Below, piece by piece: positions 10,148 to 19,744 of a stretch of DNA of 64,000 bases (the first letter of the stretch is position 1; every line of letters starts with the position of its first letter). The notes beneath the pieces are model-generated. The model made no database searches, had not been told where the DNA came from, and saw only the letters and a list, made by a program, of their open reading frames with translations. The position numbers and the translations under genes were made by a program. Source of the DNA: Branchipolynoe longqiensis (lineage: Eukaryota > Annelida > Polychaeta > Phyllodocida > Polynoidae); the NCBI GenBank assembly GCA_030323885.1, contig CM059198.1, positions 54,858,417 through 54,922,416 on the forward strand. The letters run 5' to 3'.

Positions 10148-10627
10148 GTTGCAGTTTCCGCGGCATGCCAGTTTGCGAGGGACACATCGCTTCTGCGCAT
10201 CCGTCAAAATCGAACAGCATCATCACTAACCTTATAAATTTATATAATGTTTTTGGTAAAGATGTTTTCTATATGTGTACCAAGCGATTTGTTTCTAGGT
10301 GGTGTGGTTTTAGAGATAGTTCACTTTTTCTGTATTTTCTGTATGAAGATTGCTAATGACCATTGACAATGCCTTGAGTGTGACGGTAAGCGCAGTGCAA
10401 AACATTAGTTTTATTCAAAATTAATAGAAATGAAGAACCCTAACCTTATAAATTTCATATAATCTGTTTGTTGAATATGTTTTCTGTATGTGTGCCAAGC
10501 GGTTTGTTTCTAAGTGGTGTAATTTGAGATATATTAGACTTTTTCTGTATGAAGATTTGCTCACGGCCATTGACAATGCATTTCAATGTATGTGTCCCTC
10601 GCAAACTGGCGTACCGCAGAAACTGCA
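10148..10627. mobile_element. Foldback-like element with tandem interior
   Basis: 10148-10186 ('gcagtttccgcggcatgcca...') and 10589-10627 are inverted repeats of about 38 bases with few mismatches. Inside, 10228-10381 and 10442-10583 are direct repeats offset by 214 bases ('aaccttataaattt', 'accaagcgatttgtttcta', 'ctttttctgtat'). No coding is seen. Confidence 0.7.
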
Positions 10628-10694
10628 ACACCGGCATTGCCAGCAGGCCGGCAAAGCAGGTCGCAACAAGGCGGTGACAGAGAGGCAGGAGACA

Positions 10695-10836
10695 GCTCTT
10701 CCCGGAGCACACCGCTGAATACTTATTCTCCCGTTATGAGCGGAATATGCTAATTGCTGTACCCGGATGTTGCTTCCTTCTCTCCCTCGACCACGAGTAG
10801 CCAGAGGCTTTGTACCGAGGTAAAATATATATCTAT
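10695..10836 (-). repeat. DIRS terminal-repeat-like block
   Basis: It shares ordered words with 3255-3385: 'ccggagca', 'atgctaattgctg', 'tctccct', 'gaggct', 'accgaggtaaaatatata'. It is probably a solo or related DIRS terminus, because no DIRS genes adjoin it. Confidence 0.5.
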
Positions 10837-11216
10837 ATATATGGTCGATTCTCATCAAACTGCAACATTTAGAGTTCTGAGGGGATATTCTAGGAATTCC
10901 TTATATCATCTCAACTCTAAGCTACTCTCTAAAAATTGACCATTCTGTGACTATTTGAAGAATAAGGTTCCTTACTGACCATAACCGTCCGTCTGCACAT
11001 ATTTCCATATATATAAAGCATAGATAATTTATATACATGTTCAACATATTTGTCAATGTAAATATGTCAAAAATATTTCCTACATTTACATTTTTATTTC
11101 ATGGCGAAGGACTGAACTTATCTGTACCACCCACAACTATGCTGTTTTTTCTACTAACTATGTACTAGTTGCTCCAATTAATAGGTAATAGCATTTTTTC
11201 CTTAGAAAAAACGCCC
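10837..11216. other. Unassigned, left flank of the Ngaro element
   Basis: No gene is seen. It contains 'ataaccgtccgtctgc' at about 10981, the reverse complement of a word that recurs in the tandem repeat right of the Ngaro element ('gacggacggttat'). Confidence 0.4.
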
Positions 11217-11409
11217 AATTGTCCATGTTGCCGGAAACATGCATAATTCAAAATCCCTGACTACGGGCCTGATATTATGAATACCATAGAGACAGTTCGT
11301 AGCGCGCGTCGCTACGCGTAATGTTAACTTCCGGTAGTAGATTCAAAGGCTTGTCCAGTCCTTACCTGGCCACCGTCGTCGACGGATCACTGAATGAATA
11401 GAAAATTGT
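11217..11409 (+). repeat. Ngaro split direct repeat A1
   Basis: 193 bases starting 'aattgtccatgttgccgg' and ending 'gaatagaaaattgt'. It is identical by eye to 17090-17282. It should hold the element's promoter, since the gag ATG follows 14 bases later. Confidence 0.95.
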
Positions 11410-11422
11410 TTGTTTGTTCGCG

Positions 11423-12589
11423 ATGCCGAAAGTTGGTAGGATTAAAAGTGTTGTCGGTAGATATTCAAAGGCGTTGTTGAGATCTATGGAGGATTCAGAA
11501 GATTCGCGATCTGGCTCAAAGGAGGGCAAACATATTGGTCGTAAGGTGTCGTCAAGTAGGATGCAGATGGCGGATTTGAATGGAGGATCTCCGATACCAT
11601 CAACATCTCGGACTGGAGGAGCATCGTTGGAGGAAATTGCATTACTTCTGGATGCAAAGTTATCAGCTGCCCAAGAGCCAGTTTTGGCAAGACTTCAGTG
11701 CTTGGAAACAGCACGTAATAGTTATTCGGCAAATGTGGGTCAGGATGACGTCATGGAGGATGTGACCGACGATATACGGTCGGGATGTAATACTCCGGTT
11801 CGTCCGTCTCAAGCAATAACTTCGACGCCCAAGATGCGCACGAGTAAAGGTAAAGTGCATAATTCGTCTTCTTCTATCGTACCACGAAAGCGTTGTGCGA
11901 ATGATGAACAATTTAATGTGGATGGATCGGATAGCGATGATTCTGTGATGTTGGAAATGATTAGATTAGCAGGAAAGAAGGCACGTAAATCTAAAACTTT
12001 TAAATTGTTACCGCACAAATATATTATTAGAAATGAAAAAAAGGGGAAAGTAGGGCAAGGCGAAGCAACTTGGTTTGAGTACCTTGCAGCTATGAGGAGA
12101 ATGGTGAGACGAGGGGATGTACCAGTGGATTGGGGACAGCATATAGAAGACCACATAGATACACTGTTAGATATGGCCCAAAATTATTCGTGGCAGACAT
12201 GTTTGAACTTTAGTGAGAAAATATTTAACATGATTGCGGACAAGAGGCTGCCAGAAGGGTGGTCGGATCAAGGGAAGATCATAGAAATACGGAGAGATAT
12301 CTGTGGGCTGGGTAAGCGTGTAGAACAGACACCTAAACAAGGGGCGTGGTCACAATATGCTGAATATCGGAAGGGTGTGGATCCAAGACCTTGCATTGTG
12401 TGGAACAAGGGTGGCACGTGTGGCTTCACTGGTGACCATGGAGATGGAATCAACAAATTCATGCACATCTGTGCGTACTGCGCATTTAAATTGCGCCGTA
12501 AGCATTCACACAAAGAAACTGATTGCAGATCTAAGCAACGTGCGAAGGAAGTTGCCACTGATGATACTGAACATGTCAAAAGTTTTTAA
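11423..12589 (+). CDS. Ngaro-type Gag (ORF1)
   Basis: 388 residues from the ATG at 11423 (MPKVGRIKSVVGRY...). The first third is polar and low in order, and carries a predicted nuclear-type basic patch ('GKKARKSKTFK'). A helical core 'ATWFEYLAAMRRMVRRGDVPVDW' region follows. At residues 324-368 a Cys/His cluster (C..., 'GGTCGF', 'HICAYC', 'KHSHKETDC') resembles the zinc-binding motif common in YR-element Gags. The start is the first ATG in frame, directly after repeat A1. The downstream pol frame overlaps the end of this gene in the -1 frame. Function in RNA packaging is inferred from position and the zinc-finger-like motif. Confidence 0.85.
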   Translation: MPKVGRIKSVVGRYSKALLRSMEDSEDSRSGSKEGKHIGRKVSSSRMQMADLNGGSPIPSTSRTGGASLEEIALLLDAKLSAAQEPVLARLQCLETARNSYSANVGQDDVMEDVTDDIRSGCNTPVRPSQAITSTPKMRTSKGKVHNSSSSIVPRKRCANDEQFNVDGSDSDDSVMLEMIRLAGKKARKSKTFKLLPHKYIIRNEKKGKVGQGEATWFEYLAAMRRMVRRGDVPVDWGQHIEDHIDTLLDMAQNYSWQTCLNFSEKIFNMIADKRLPEGWSDQGKIIEIRRDICGLGKRVEQTPKQGAWSQYAEYRKGVDPRPCIVWNKGGTCGFTGDHGDGINKFMHICAYCAFKLRRKHSHKETDCRSKQRAKEVATDDTEHVKSF

Positions 12590-15327
12590 TACGCAGTGGG
12601 CCGGGTGCTGCGATTACTGAAGAGACAGTGCGTACAGCAGATGTCGGCGTGTGCCAGTTTCCCGATTGCTCTACAGATGTCGCCACCGCCGTCCGTCCAG
12701 AACCAAGTAGCCCAGTCGGCAAGTGTCACAGTCAGGTCGGTCAATTTGTTGCGTCGGTGTCATGTCGACCTTCTAAGCTACTGTTAGCACCTACCGTTCT
12801 CAGTACCGACATTAACTCTAATGTATGTCAGAAGGGTGAACAAGTGGGTACTAATATAAGGCGAGTACGATCACCAAGTGTACACGTGAGTCTCAATAAT
12901 AATGTTTTTTCAGTTAAATTTAACAGACGGCACTGTACGTCAGATGTAGTGGCTTCGGAATGTGACGCAAGAAATGAGTATTCTAAATATGTTTCTACCG
13001 GACAGAAGTGTAAATGGTTTTCGTCTCGTCCTAACAGTAGATATAAATATGTTTGGTTCAATAGGAGCCGGCGTAGCTGGAATAATATTAGAGGTACATG
13101 TTTTGAGAATGGTGCGCCCGTGACAGTAGCATTAGGTACAGTGACACAGCGCACATCGACGACTGACAGTTTGCTGCCGACTGGGCCCATGACGTGCCAG
13201 TCGGTTGATGCTGACAAGTCTGCTTCGTATCAGTCCCGCTGCTCGGGAAGTGATCCTATTGTTGCTGATTCACTGACTACTAGGCTGCTGCCTCTGGACA
13301 GGTCCCATGAATGTCGGAACTCTGGCTCGAATGCATGCTTTGCTGACTGTGACTGTACATGTGGGGACGGTTGTTACTTACCCAATAATCCTATAGTTAG
13401 CCCGGTCGCTAACTTAGTTAGAACTTCATCTTATAGCCCTTGCCAACTGTCTTGTCGTCATCACCATGCGCCTGAATTGTTGATTAATGTTGAATCCCCT
13501 GTTGTTGTTCATGAAGATGTTGGTAAGGGCCGTACTGTACTTAATTCTTCCAATGCAAAAGATTTGGCTTGTGCAGAGATCTGCACTGACTGTGCTAATG
13601 ATGACATTACCGGGGTCCCCATGTTGGGCGAAACACACTTTTTAGCTACTAATACGGGAGGAGGTAGTGGTAGCCGAGACCCCATTAAGCGTTTATTGCC
13701 TCTGATTGAAGTTGTGGCACCTATTACTGTTCCTGTTAAAGTTGTTTCATCGTTGAAAGTTGAAGAGGGTATAGACCTTCCCGTTGTGCTGCCAGTTCCA
13801 TTGATGGACGACAATAACATGACAGTAGCATACAAGGATGATGTCGCAGTATTTTGTGATACTTCACCATTAAACTATAAATTGCATGTATTAAATATTT
13901 GGCCTATGCTGGCTGATACTTATAACTCATTTGGACATTATGCGTCAATTTATAAAAGTGTTAGAGCAACAGGGCTGCCAAATTATCTTGCGGCCAAGAT
14001 TCCTATCCCGTCAGGGCTTTTAATACAAAATTGGAAATCCATCTTAGTAAATTATGATGATATTGGTCTTATCCCATTTCTGGAATTTGGCTGGCCTGCC
14101 AATTTTACGGGAACATTTGTTCCTACCCCAACAACTTGTAACCATGCTCAGTCAGAGGAAGATTTATTTTGGATTGACAACTATGTGAAGACTGAATTAT
14201 CTCACCAAGCATTGTTGGGACCGTTTGAGAGCCCTCCTTTTTGCCCGTGGGCACAGGTTAGCCCTATTATGACCCGCCCCAAGAAAAATACTAATGAACG
14301 TAGAATTATAGTGGACCTTAGTTACCCTAAGGGGCGTAGTGTAAATTCAGGAATAAATAGGGGCTGGTATCAAGGAGAACTTTATAAGTACAATTTGCCA
14401 ACAATAATGTCTTTGGCAAAACAGATTAATAAATTGGGGGAATGTTGTTATATGTGGTCTATCGACCTCGCGAGGGCATACAGGCAATTAAGGACCTGCC
14501 CCTTGAGTGTGCCGTTGTTCGGAATAAAGGTAAATGGAAAACTTTATTTTGACATTGCTCCGCCGTTCGGTTGTAGGACATCGAGCATGGCTTGTGCCCG
14601 GACGACAGCGGCGGTGGTTCATTTAATGAAATTAAAAGGGTTTTTCACGTTGTGTTTTTTGGATGATTTTGTAGGCGTAGAATCAACACTTAAGAAGGCA
14701 CACCAAGCATATAATTACATCTTAAAATTAACAGAGTTTTTGGGTTTGAAACTTTCAATTAAAAAATGTGTACCCCCCACAACTACCTTGATATGGCTGG
14801 GGTATGAAATAAATTCTAAGAATTTGGTAATACGTATTCCAGACGAGAAGCTGTTAGATATCTTGTTAGAATGTCAAAAGTGGAAAATTGGCAGGAAGGT
14901 CACACGAAAAAATGTTCAAAGACTGGTGGGAAGGTTACAATTTATTTCTAAATGTGTGATCCCTGCACGGGTATTTATGAATAGGATTTTAGACTTTCTT
15001 AGAGAGACACCTTTTATAGGGAAGTCTTGTGTTACTCAAAATTTGGTTAGGGACATCGCGTGGTTCCTACGTTTTGCAGAAGGTCATAATAGGCTAGTAC
15101 TGTTACATCATCTACCTGGCAAAAAATGGGTAATCGAGTGTGACTCTTCATTGGTTGGTGGGGGCGCATTCAGTCAGACTCATTATTATTCAAATTTGTA
15201 CTCCGAAAAATTTTTGAGAAATAATTTTCATATTGCCCAATTAGAGGCGATTAACTTAGTAGTGGCGTTAAAAACATTTGTCCCCCCCAGAACCACACAA
15301 TTATCAAATTATCATAAATACAGATAA
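12571..15327 (+). CDS. Ngaro-type reverse transcriptase with N-terminal extension (ORF2)
   Basis: The frame opens at 12571, overlaps the gag end by 19 bases in the -1 frame, and has no early ATG. About 480 Cys/Asp/Ser-rich residues without a recognised domain precede the RT. The RT has 'RPKKNTNERRIIVDLSYP', 'WSIDLARAYRQLR', 'GIKVNGKLYFD', 'PPFGCRTSS' and the catalytic 'CFLDDF' (Asp codons 14662-14667), where Phe-Leu replaces the usual Tyr-x. 'IKKCVPPTTTLIWLGYEI' and 'LQFISKCVIPAR' follow. RNase H begins at 'ECDSSLVGGGAF' (Asp at 15142). The frame then breaks at a run of seven C (15282-15288), and RNase H continues in the next frame. The overlap carries a T5 run just before the gag stop, so -1 frameshift expression is plausible. 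Confidence 0.9.
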   Translation, partial: TCQKFLIRSGPGAAITEETVRTADVGVCQFPDCSTDVATAVRPEPSSPVGKCHSQVGQFVASVSCRPSKLLLAPTVLSTDINSNVCQKGEQVGTNIRRVRSPSVHVSLNNNVFSVKFNRRHCTSDVVASECDARNEYSKYVSTGQKCKWFSSRPNSRYKYVWFNRSRRSWNNIRGTCFENGAPVTVALGTVTQRTSTTDSLLPTGPMTCQSVDADKSASYQSRCSGSDPIVADSLTTRLLPLDRSHECRNSGSNACFADCDCTCGDGCYLPNNPIVSPVANLVRTSSYSPCQLSCRHHHAPELLINVESPVVVHEDVGKGRTVLNSSNAKDLACAEICTDCANDDITGVPMLGETHFLATNTGGGSGSRDPIKRLLPLIEVVAPITVPVKVVSSLKVEEGIDLPVVLPVPLMDDNNMTVAYKDDVAVFCDTSPLNYKLHVLNIWPMLADTYNSFGHYASIYKSVRATGLPNYLAAKIPIPSGLLIQNWKSILVNYDDIGLIPFLEFGWPANFTGTFVPTPTTCNHAQSEEDLFWIDNYVKTELSHQALLGPFESPPFCPWAQVSPIMTRPKKNTNERRIIVDLSYPKGRSVNSGINRGWYQGELYKYNLPTIMSLAKQINKLGECCYMWSIDLARAYRQLRTCPLSVPLFGIKVNGKLYFDIAPPFGCRTSSMACARTTAAVVHLMKLKGFFTLCFLDDFVGVESTLKKAHQAYNYILKLTEFLGLKLSIKKCVPPTTTLIWLGYEINSKNLVIRIPDEKLLDILLECQKWKIGRKVTRKNVQRLVGRLQFISKCVIPARVFMNRILDFLRETPFIGKSCVTQNLVRDIAWFLRFAEGHNRLVLLHHLPGKKWVIECDSSLVGGGAFSQTHYYSNLYSEKFLRNNFHIAQLEAINLVVALKTFVPPRTTQLSNYHKYR

Positions 15328-15598
15328 TGCTGCTTCCCAACAGGTGCTGTCTAGTGGTGCTGGAAGAGATCCTGTCTTGTGCGCCTGTGCCCGGGAAATC
15401 TGGAGATTTGCCGCCACTTACACTTGTGCGGTACAGGTTGTACACAAGCCAGGAAAAGATCTAGTGCTAGCAGATGCCCTAAGTAGGTTGTTTTTTGATG
15501 ATACATTCAGAACGATAGCTGATGATTTATGTCAGGAGAAGTTGTTGACTAAAATACATGTTCCTCCCGACGTGCCTGTCCTAGACTTGTCCTTATAG
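15278..15598 (+). CDS. RNase H C-terminal part (shifted frame)
   Basis: After the C7 tract the RNase H carries on in the +1 frame with 'IIINTDNAASQQVLS' (second catalytic Asp), 'HKPGKDLVLADALSRLFF' and a stop at 15596-15598. It has no plausible start of its own. Together with the preceding frame it forms one RNase H, so one extra C in this copy, a sequencing error in the homopolymer, or a translational shift must explain the break. Confidence 0.8.
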   Translation: MSPPEPHNYQIIINTDNAASQQVLSSGAGRDPVLCACAREIWRFAATYTCAVQVVHKPGKDLVLADALSRLFFDDTFRTIADDLCQEKLLTKIHVPPDVPVLDLSL

Positions 15599-16565
15599 TG
15601 CTCTGCGCGTTGATAATTTTTTGTTTTGCCTTTATCAACTTGCAGAGAAAAAACGGGAACTGGTGCATAGACTAAGCGTGTACTTTTCGGCGGGACTAGC
15701 GGAAGGGACCTGGAGAAATAAAAGGGTCCAATTTAGAGAGTATCTGATGTTTTGTAAGAGCAGAAAAGATAACCCTAAAAAACCCAAATTGAAAACGGTA
15801 ATGTTATATGCTTTATACTTAAATGATAAATTTATTACTGATGGTGCTGTAAAAAACTATATGAGTGGGGCGAGAACATGGGTAAGACTACTAAAGGGAG
15901 ATACTGAGGCATTTGATTGTTACGCTATGTCGATAATTAAAGCTGGCATATGTAAGTTAAAGAATCACACTGTAAAAAGGGCGTTTCCTTTGAAGACCAC
16001 GCATATTAAAATGATAATCGCAAAATTCAACAAGATCGGAGAAGATGGCTTTGTGTTAATTGTTGCATTGTTAATTGGATATCTATGTTTGCTAAGACAG
16101 TCAAATCTGTTCTATTCCGAGGTAACGGGGGATGGCGGTCACATGCTGCTTGGCGGAGACATCAAGGCGCACACTACACACCTGACGATAACAGTCAGGA
16201 GTACGAAGACGACACACATGCCTGAGGATGCGTACAGCATCGATCTACCAAAAGGGGCAAGTCCAACCTACTGCCCGGTGCACGCATGGAACACATACAT
16301 CCGTTTGACCCCTGCACACGAGGGTGCCCCAGCATTCATGATGAACAATGGGGACCCGCTGACTGCAAAAGTTTTCAGCAAATGCATGAAGTTAGCATTG
16401 AAAGCCGGTGGGCTTCCCTGGTGGCCACTGGTGACGTGTCATAGTCTTCGGCGAGGGGGAGCCCAAGAATATGCAAGAGTGGGCATGCCCTTAGATTGCA
16501 TAAGAACACTCGGTAGATGGAAGTCCAACAGCGTGTTTGACTATGTAAATAAAAACGTGTTGTAG
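15585..16565 (+). CDS. Tyrosine recombinase (integrase of the Ngaro element)
   Basis: The frame opens at 15585. Numbered from the TTG codon at 15621 it spans 314 residues. The first ATG lies only at residue 43, so the true start is uncertain. The N-terminal SAM-like half contains 'TWRNKRVQFREYLMFCK'. The catalytic half has Arg159 in 'CLLRQSN', His274-x-x-Arg277 in 'TCHSLRRGGA', Trp300 in 'LGRWKS' and the nucleophile Tyr308 in 'VFDYV'. This is the full R-H-R-(H/W)-Y set of tyrosine recombinases. Such enzymes insert the circular or linear cDNA by site-specific-type strand exchange instead of a DDE integrase. It slightly overlaps the RNase H stop and is directly followed by a hairpin and repeat B1. 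Confidence 0.92.
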   Translation, partial: TCPYSALRVDNFLFCLYQLAEKKRELVHRLSVYFSAGLAEGTWRNKRVQFREYLMFCKSRKDNPKKPKLKTVMLYALYLNDKFITDGAVKNYMSGARTWVRLLKGDTEAFDCYAMSIIKAGICKLKNHTVKRAFPLKTTHIKMIIAKFNKIGEDGFVLIVALLIGYLCLLRQSNLFYSEVTGDGGHMLLGGDIKAHTTHLTITVRSTKTTHMPEDAYSIDLPKGASPTYCPVHAWNTYIRLTPAHEGAPAFMMNNGDPLTAKVFSKCMKLALKAGGLPWWPLVTCHSLRRGGAQEYARVGMPLDCIRTLGRWKSNSVFDYVNKNVL

Positions 16566-16570
16566 AAGTG

Positions 16571-16618
16571 GAACCATTATCTCTCCTGTCCCAAAATTTG
16601 GCTGAGAGATAATGGTTC
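16571..16618 (+). other. Perfect 15-bp hairpin after the recombinase stop
   Basis: 'gaaccattatctctc' at 16571-16585 and its exact reverse complement at 16604-16618 are separated by 18 bases. It begins six bases after the recombinase stop, and its right arm is part of repeat B1. The left arm is unique to the internal copy, since B2 at 17325 lacks it. Confidence 0.9.
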
Positions 16619-17093
16619 TTATGTCCGTGAAATGAATGTCGCTCATGAACGTGAATGTGGAAATGTGTGTGAGTGTGCCAGATGTAAGCTGACCGTGTGA
16701 CCGTGATCTGCCCCAGTTGCTGCCTCATGTCTTCTGTTTTCAAGTTCCATCTACAGAAATGAATACAGTATCTACAGAAATATATCATATGTTAGTATGA
16801 TAGTACAATCATAAAGTATGTCTGCACATAAGTAATGAAGTAAATGAAATAGTAACTATAACCGGCATATGACCTGCACATAAGTAATGAACAGTAAAAC
16901 ATAGAAATGCACAGGTTGTACTACCTGTTGAAGATAAAGTAATTTAAAGCTAATAGCCTCAATTGTATTATTGAGAGTGGCTGATAAAAGATGTTCATGA
17001 AGGTGTAGGAAAGGCTTTGTAAAAATTTATTAAGCCTGATTAATAAATTTATTAGCCCAAACAAAAAAGATTATCGGTGTCTGGTTTTGAATT
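16600..17093 (+). repeat. Ngaro split direct repeat B1
   Basis: 494 bases from 'ggctgagagataatgg' to 'ggttttgaatt', matching 17325-17818 throughout. The last four bases (AATT) overlap the start of A2. Confidence 0.95.
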
Positions 17094-17282
17094 GTCCATG
17101 TTGCCGGAAACATGCATAATTCAAAATCCCTGACTACGGGCCTGATATTATGAATACCATAGAGACAGTTCGTAGCGCGCGTCGCTACGCGTAATGTTAA
17201 CTTCCGGTAGTAGATTCAAAGGCTTGTCCAGTCCTTACCTGGCCACCGTCGTCGACGGATCACTGAATGAATAGAAAATTGT
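17090..17282 (+). repeat. Ngaro split direct repeat A2
   Basis: Identical by eye to A1 (11217-11409), and directly abuts B1. The B1-A2 junction is the sequence expected at a closed circle. Confidence 0.95.
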
Positions 17283-17324
17283 CCATCCCACCCGCCCATA
17301 CTATAGTTTAGAGTCCTATGATAG

Positions 17325-17818
17325 GGCTGAGAGATAATGGTTCTTATGTCCGTGAAATGAATGTCGCTCATGAACGTGAATGTGGAAATGTGTGTGAGTG
17401 TGCCAGATGTAAGCTGACCGTGTGACCGTGATCTGCCCCAGTTGCTGCCTCATGTCTTCTGTTTTCAAGTTCCATCTACAGAAATGAATACAGTATCTAC
17501 AGAAATATATCATATGTTAGTATGATAGTACAATCATAAAGTATGTCTGCACATAAGTAATGAAGTAAATGAAATAGTAACTATAACCGGCATATGACCT
17601 GCACATAAGTAATGAACAGTAAAACATAGAAATGCACAGGTTGTACTACCTGTTGAAGATAAAGTAATTTAAAGCTAATAGCCTCAATTGTATTATTGAG
17701 AGTGGCTGATAAAAGATGTTCATGAAGGTGTAGGAAAGGCTTTGTAAAAATTTATTAAGCCTGATTAATAAATTTATTAGCCCAAACAAAAAAGATTATC
17801 GGTGTCTGGTTTTGAATT
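17325..17818 (+). repeat. Ngaro split direct repeat B2 (right end)
   Basis: Second copy of the 494-base repeat. A unique 42-base segment (17283-17324) separates it from A2. It ends in AATT before host sequence. Confidence 0.95.
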
Positions 17819-17879
17819 ATATGCCATAATCTTGATCCTTTCGGAAATATAAACTTTATTCTCCTAGCATAAAGCACTT

Positions 17880-18600
17880 TTTAGGGGTAACCATTTTATT
17901 ATTGCAGATGGACGGTTATTTCCAGTAATTAATATATAGTAAATAGTTATAAGGACACTGAGTAAACACATTTAGTTTTAACATTCCTTATGCCTATAAC
18001 ACACAGTGTATACATCAGACAGGTATATTTCAGAAGGTACAATGGTCATAGTACAGATATTTTTATTATTTATGAAGGGGAGACGGACGGTTATGCAAAT
18101 AACCTGCAAAGTCTACAAAAAATACACATTCCTAGTTAAAAATAAATAAACACAGTGTTGGAACCTGTTAAACTATACTATAGGCACAAACAAATCACTT
18201 AACTTTAATATATTGTTGCAACACTTTAGCTGTGGGGGGGGGGGGGCTAAAACCGGTGGGAGATGGAGGGTTATGGTGAATTTTATTTCTAGTAATATAG
18301 AGTATATTACTTAGCACAACCCGTCCTGATATGACCTTAGATGTTGATAGGACGTAAAACAACAACAACAAACAGACTTAGCACATGACTGAGTAGTTTA
18401 ATTTGTTGTAACCATATGTCTCACAGTGTACACAATTTACCTAGTAGTTTGTGATTCTATTTTTGAAAAATGGGAGACGTACGGTTAAGCAGAAACATGT
18501 ACACAAATGCTTAAAATACAAATTCATACTCAAAATGAAGAAGCTAGGTGCTTGAAACTGGTAAACTAGCATATAGGCACAAATAAGTCCTTATACTTTT
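17880..18600 (+). repeat. Degenerate ~180-bp tandem repeat
   Basis: The word 'gacggttat' recurs in similar context near 17908, 18084, 18266 and 18479. Shared stretches include 'aactatactataggcacaaa' versus 'aactagcatataggcacaaa'. A SINE A tail (18319-18374) interrupts the third unit. It is probably an old satellite-like array. Confidence 0.6.
18319..18374 (+). repeat. SINE A 3' tail fragment
   Basis: 'cccgtcctgatatgacctta' followed by 'gataggacgtaaaacaacaac'. It is a 5'-truncated insertion inside the ~180-bp array. Confidence 0.75.
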
Positions 18601-19744
18601 TATTACATATGTATGGGTTGGTGGTGCCTGAGTGCGATGTAAATAGACATAGTGGTGCTGGCAGGTCTGGGTGTGATTGCACTCAGGGCCTACCTACCCC
18701 CTCTGCTGGGATAGGGATCACCACACTCAAAAGGTCAAGGTTGGTGGTGGCCATGGGGCCATACAGCTTGTGGTGGTGGGCAGACCACTTGTAAAAATAT
18801 ACGGATTTTCGGTTAAGAATTATATATTGGCAGAGAGCATTATTATTCTTGGATGCTGGAGTGGGACTTATATTATGTAAACTAAAGGTAACTAAAATCA
18901 ACAGAAGTCCACTCCCATGGTACATGATACTGAGTGAGGTAAACTATATGTTCTCTACTAGGAGTGGAGTTGATGGAAATGTCCATGATGCTGAATAGAG
19001 TAAACTATCTGTTATATATGATGCTTGGAGTTAATGAAAAGAGTTCCTTTGCAAGAAACAGTACATGATGGTTGAAATGTTCTCTATGTGTTCATAAAGA
19101 ATACAAAGGAGGAAAAGAATGATTTTACTATATACAAATCTGTAACTGTTTACAACATCCTGTCCACCCAAGACCACCCGACTGACCCACCTGCCTAATT
19201 TGCATATGTATGGAGTACACCACCTGCAGCTGGTTTGAGTGACAGCCCCTAATGGGGTGGTCACCCACCCAGTCTGTGGGGGAGTGTCTCATTGGCTGGC
19301 TGGGGAATGTCCGGTCACCTGACTCCCTTGGCCTATCCTGACCACACACTAGTCTCAGCTAATTAATTATTCATGAGTTTGCTTCAGACACACTGAAGGA
19401 GAATCACTCTCATCCTGGCTCTTGAGTGAGACACACCTACTCTAGAGCAGGACCCCAGACACTCTGTCTGATGCTATCAAAATTCAGCTATTCTAATTGA
19501 GTGTATACACAGCCATAGGACTCCTGTCCCATGGGCTGTAGGCACTGCTTTCAGTATACCGGTTAAAGTGACAATGAGACATAGTGTGGGCAGTATATGA
19601 GGAGTACAGGTGCTAGGTCACATGTAAGGGGGATGACAGGAGTTGCTGCCAATAAAGCACAACTTATTCACTGTTCATCCTTGTGACTAGTTTTCCTTCC
19701 TCTTTCCAGACATGGTTAAATTGGTTAGACTGATTGCATCACAG
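18601..19744. other. Unassigned
   Basis: No gene or known repeat is recognised. A short duplicated stretch of about 66 bases ('catgatactgagtgaggtaaactat' region and its diverged repeat) lies at about 18920-19040. Confidence 0.4.

Larger units (their letters stand above)
11217..17818 (+). mobile_element. Complete Ngaro-type tyrosine-recombinase retrotransposon
   Basis: A 6.6-kb element has the order A1, gag, RT, RNase H, tyrosine recombinase, B1, A2, B2. The split direct repeats A1/A2 (193 bp each) and B1/B2 (494 bp each) look identical, so the insertion is recent. There is no target-site duplication, as expected for recombinase-mediated integration. The four bases AATT are shared by the left end, the B1/A2 junction and the right end, and mark the probable crossover core. 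Both pairs of repeats and all four protein modules are present. Confidence 0.92.

Noticed and set aside
12828..13217. Minus-strand frames within the Ngaro pol extension
   Set aside because: Shadows of the plus-strand frame with no family features.
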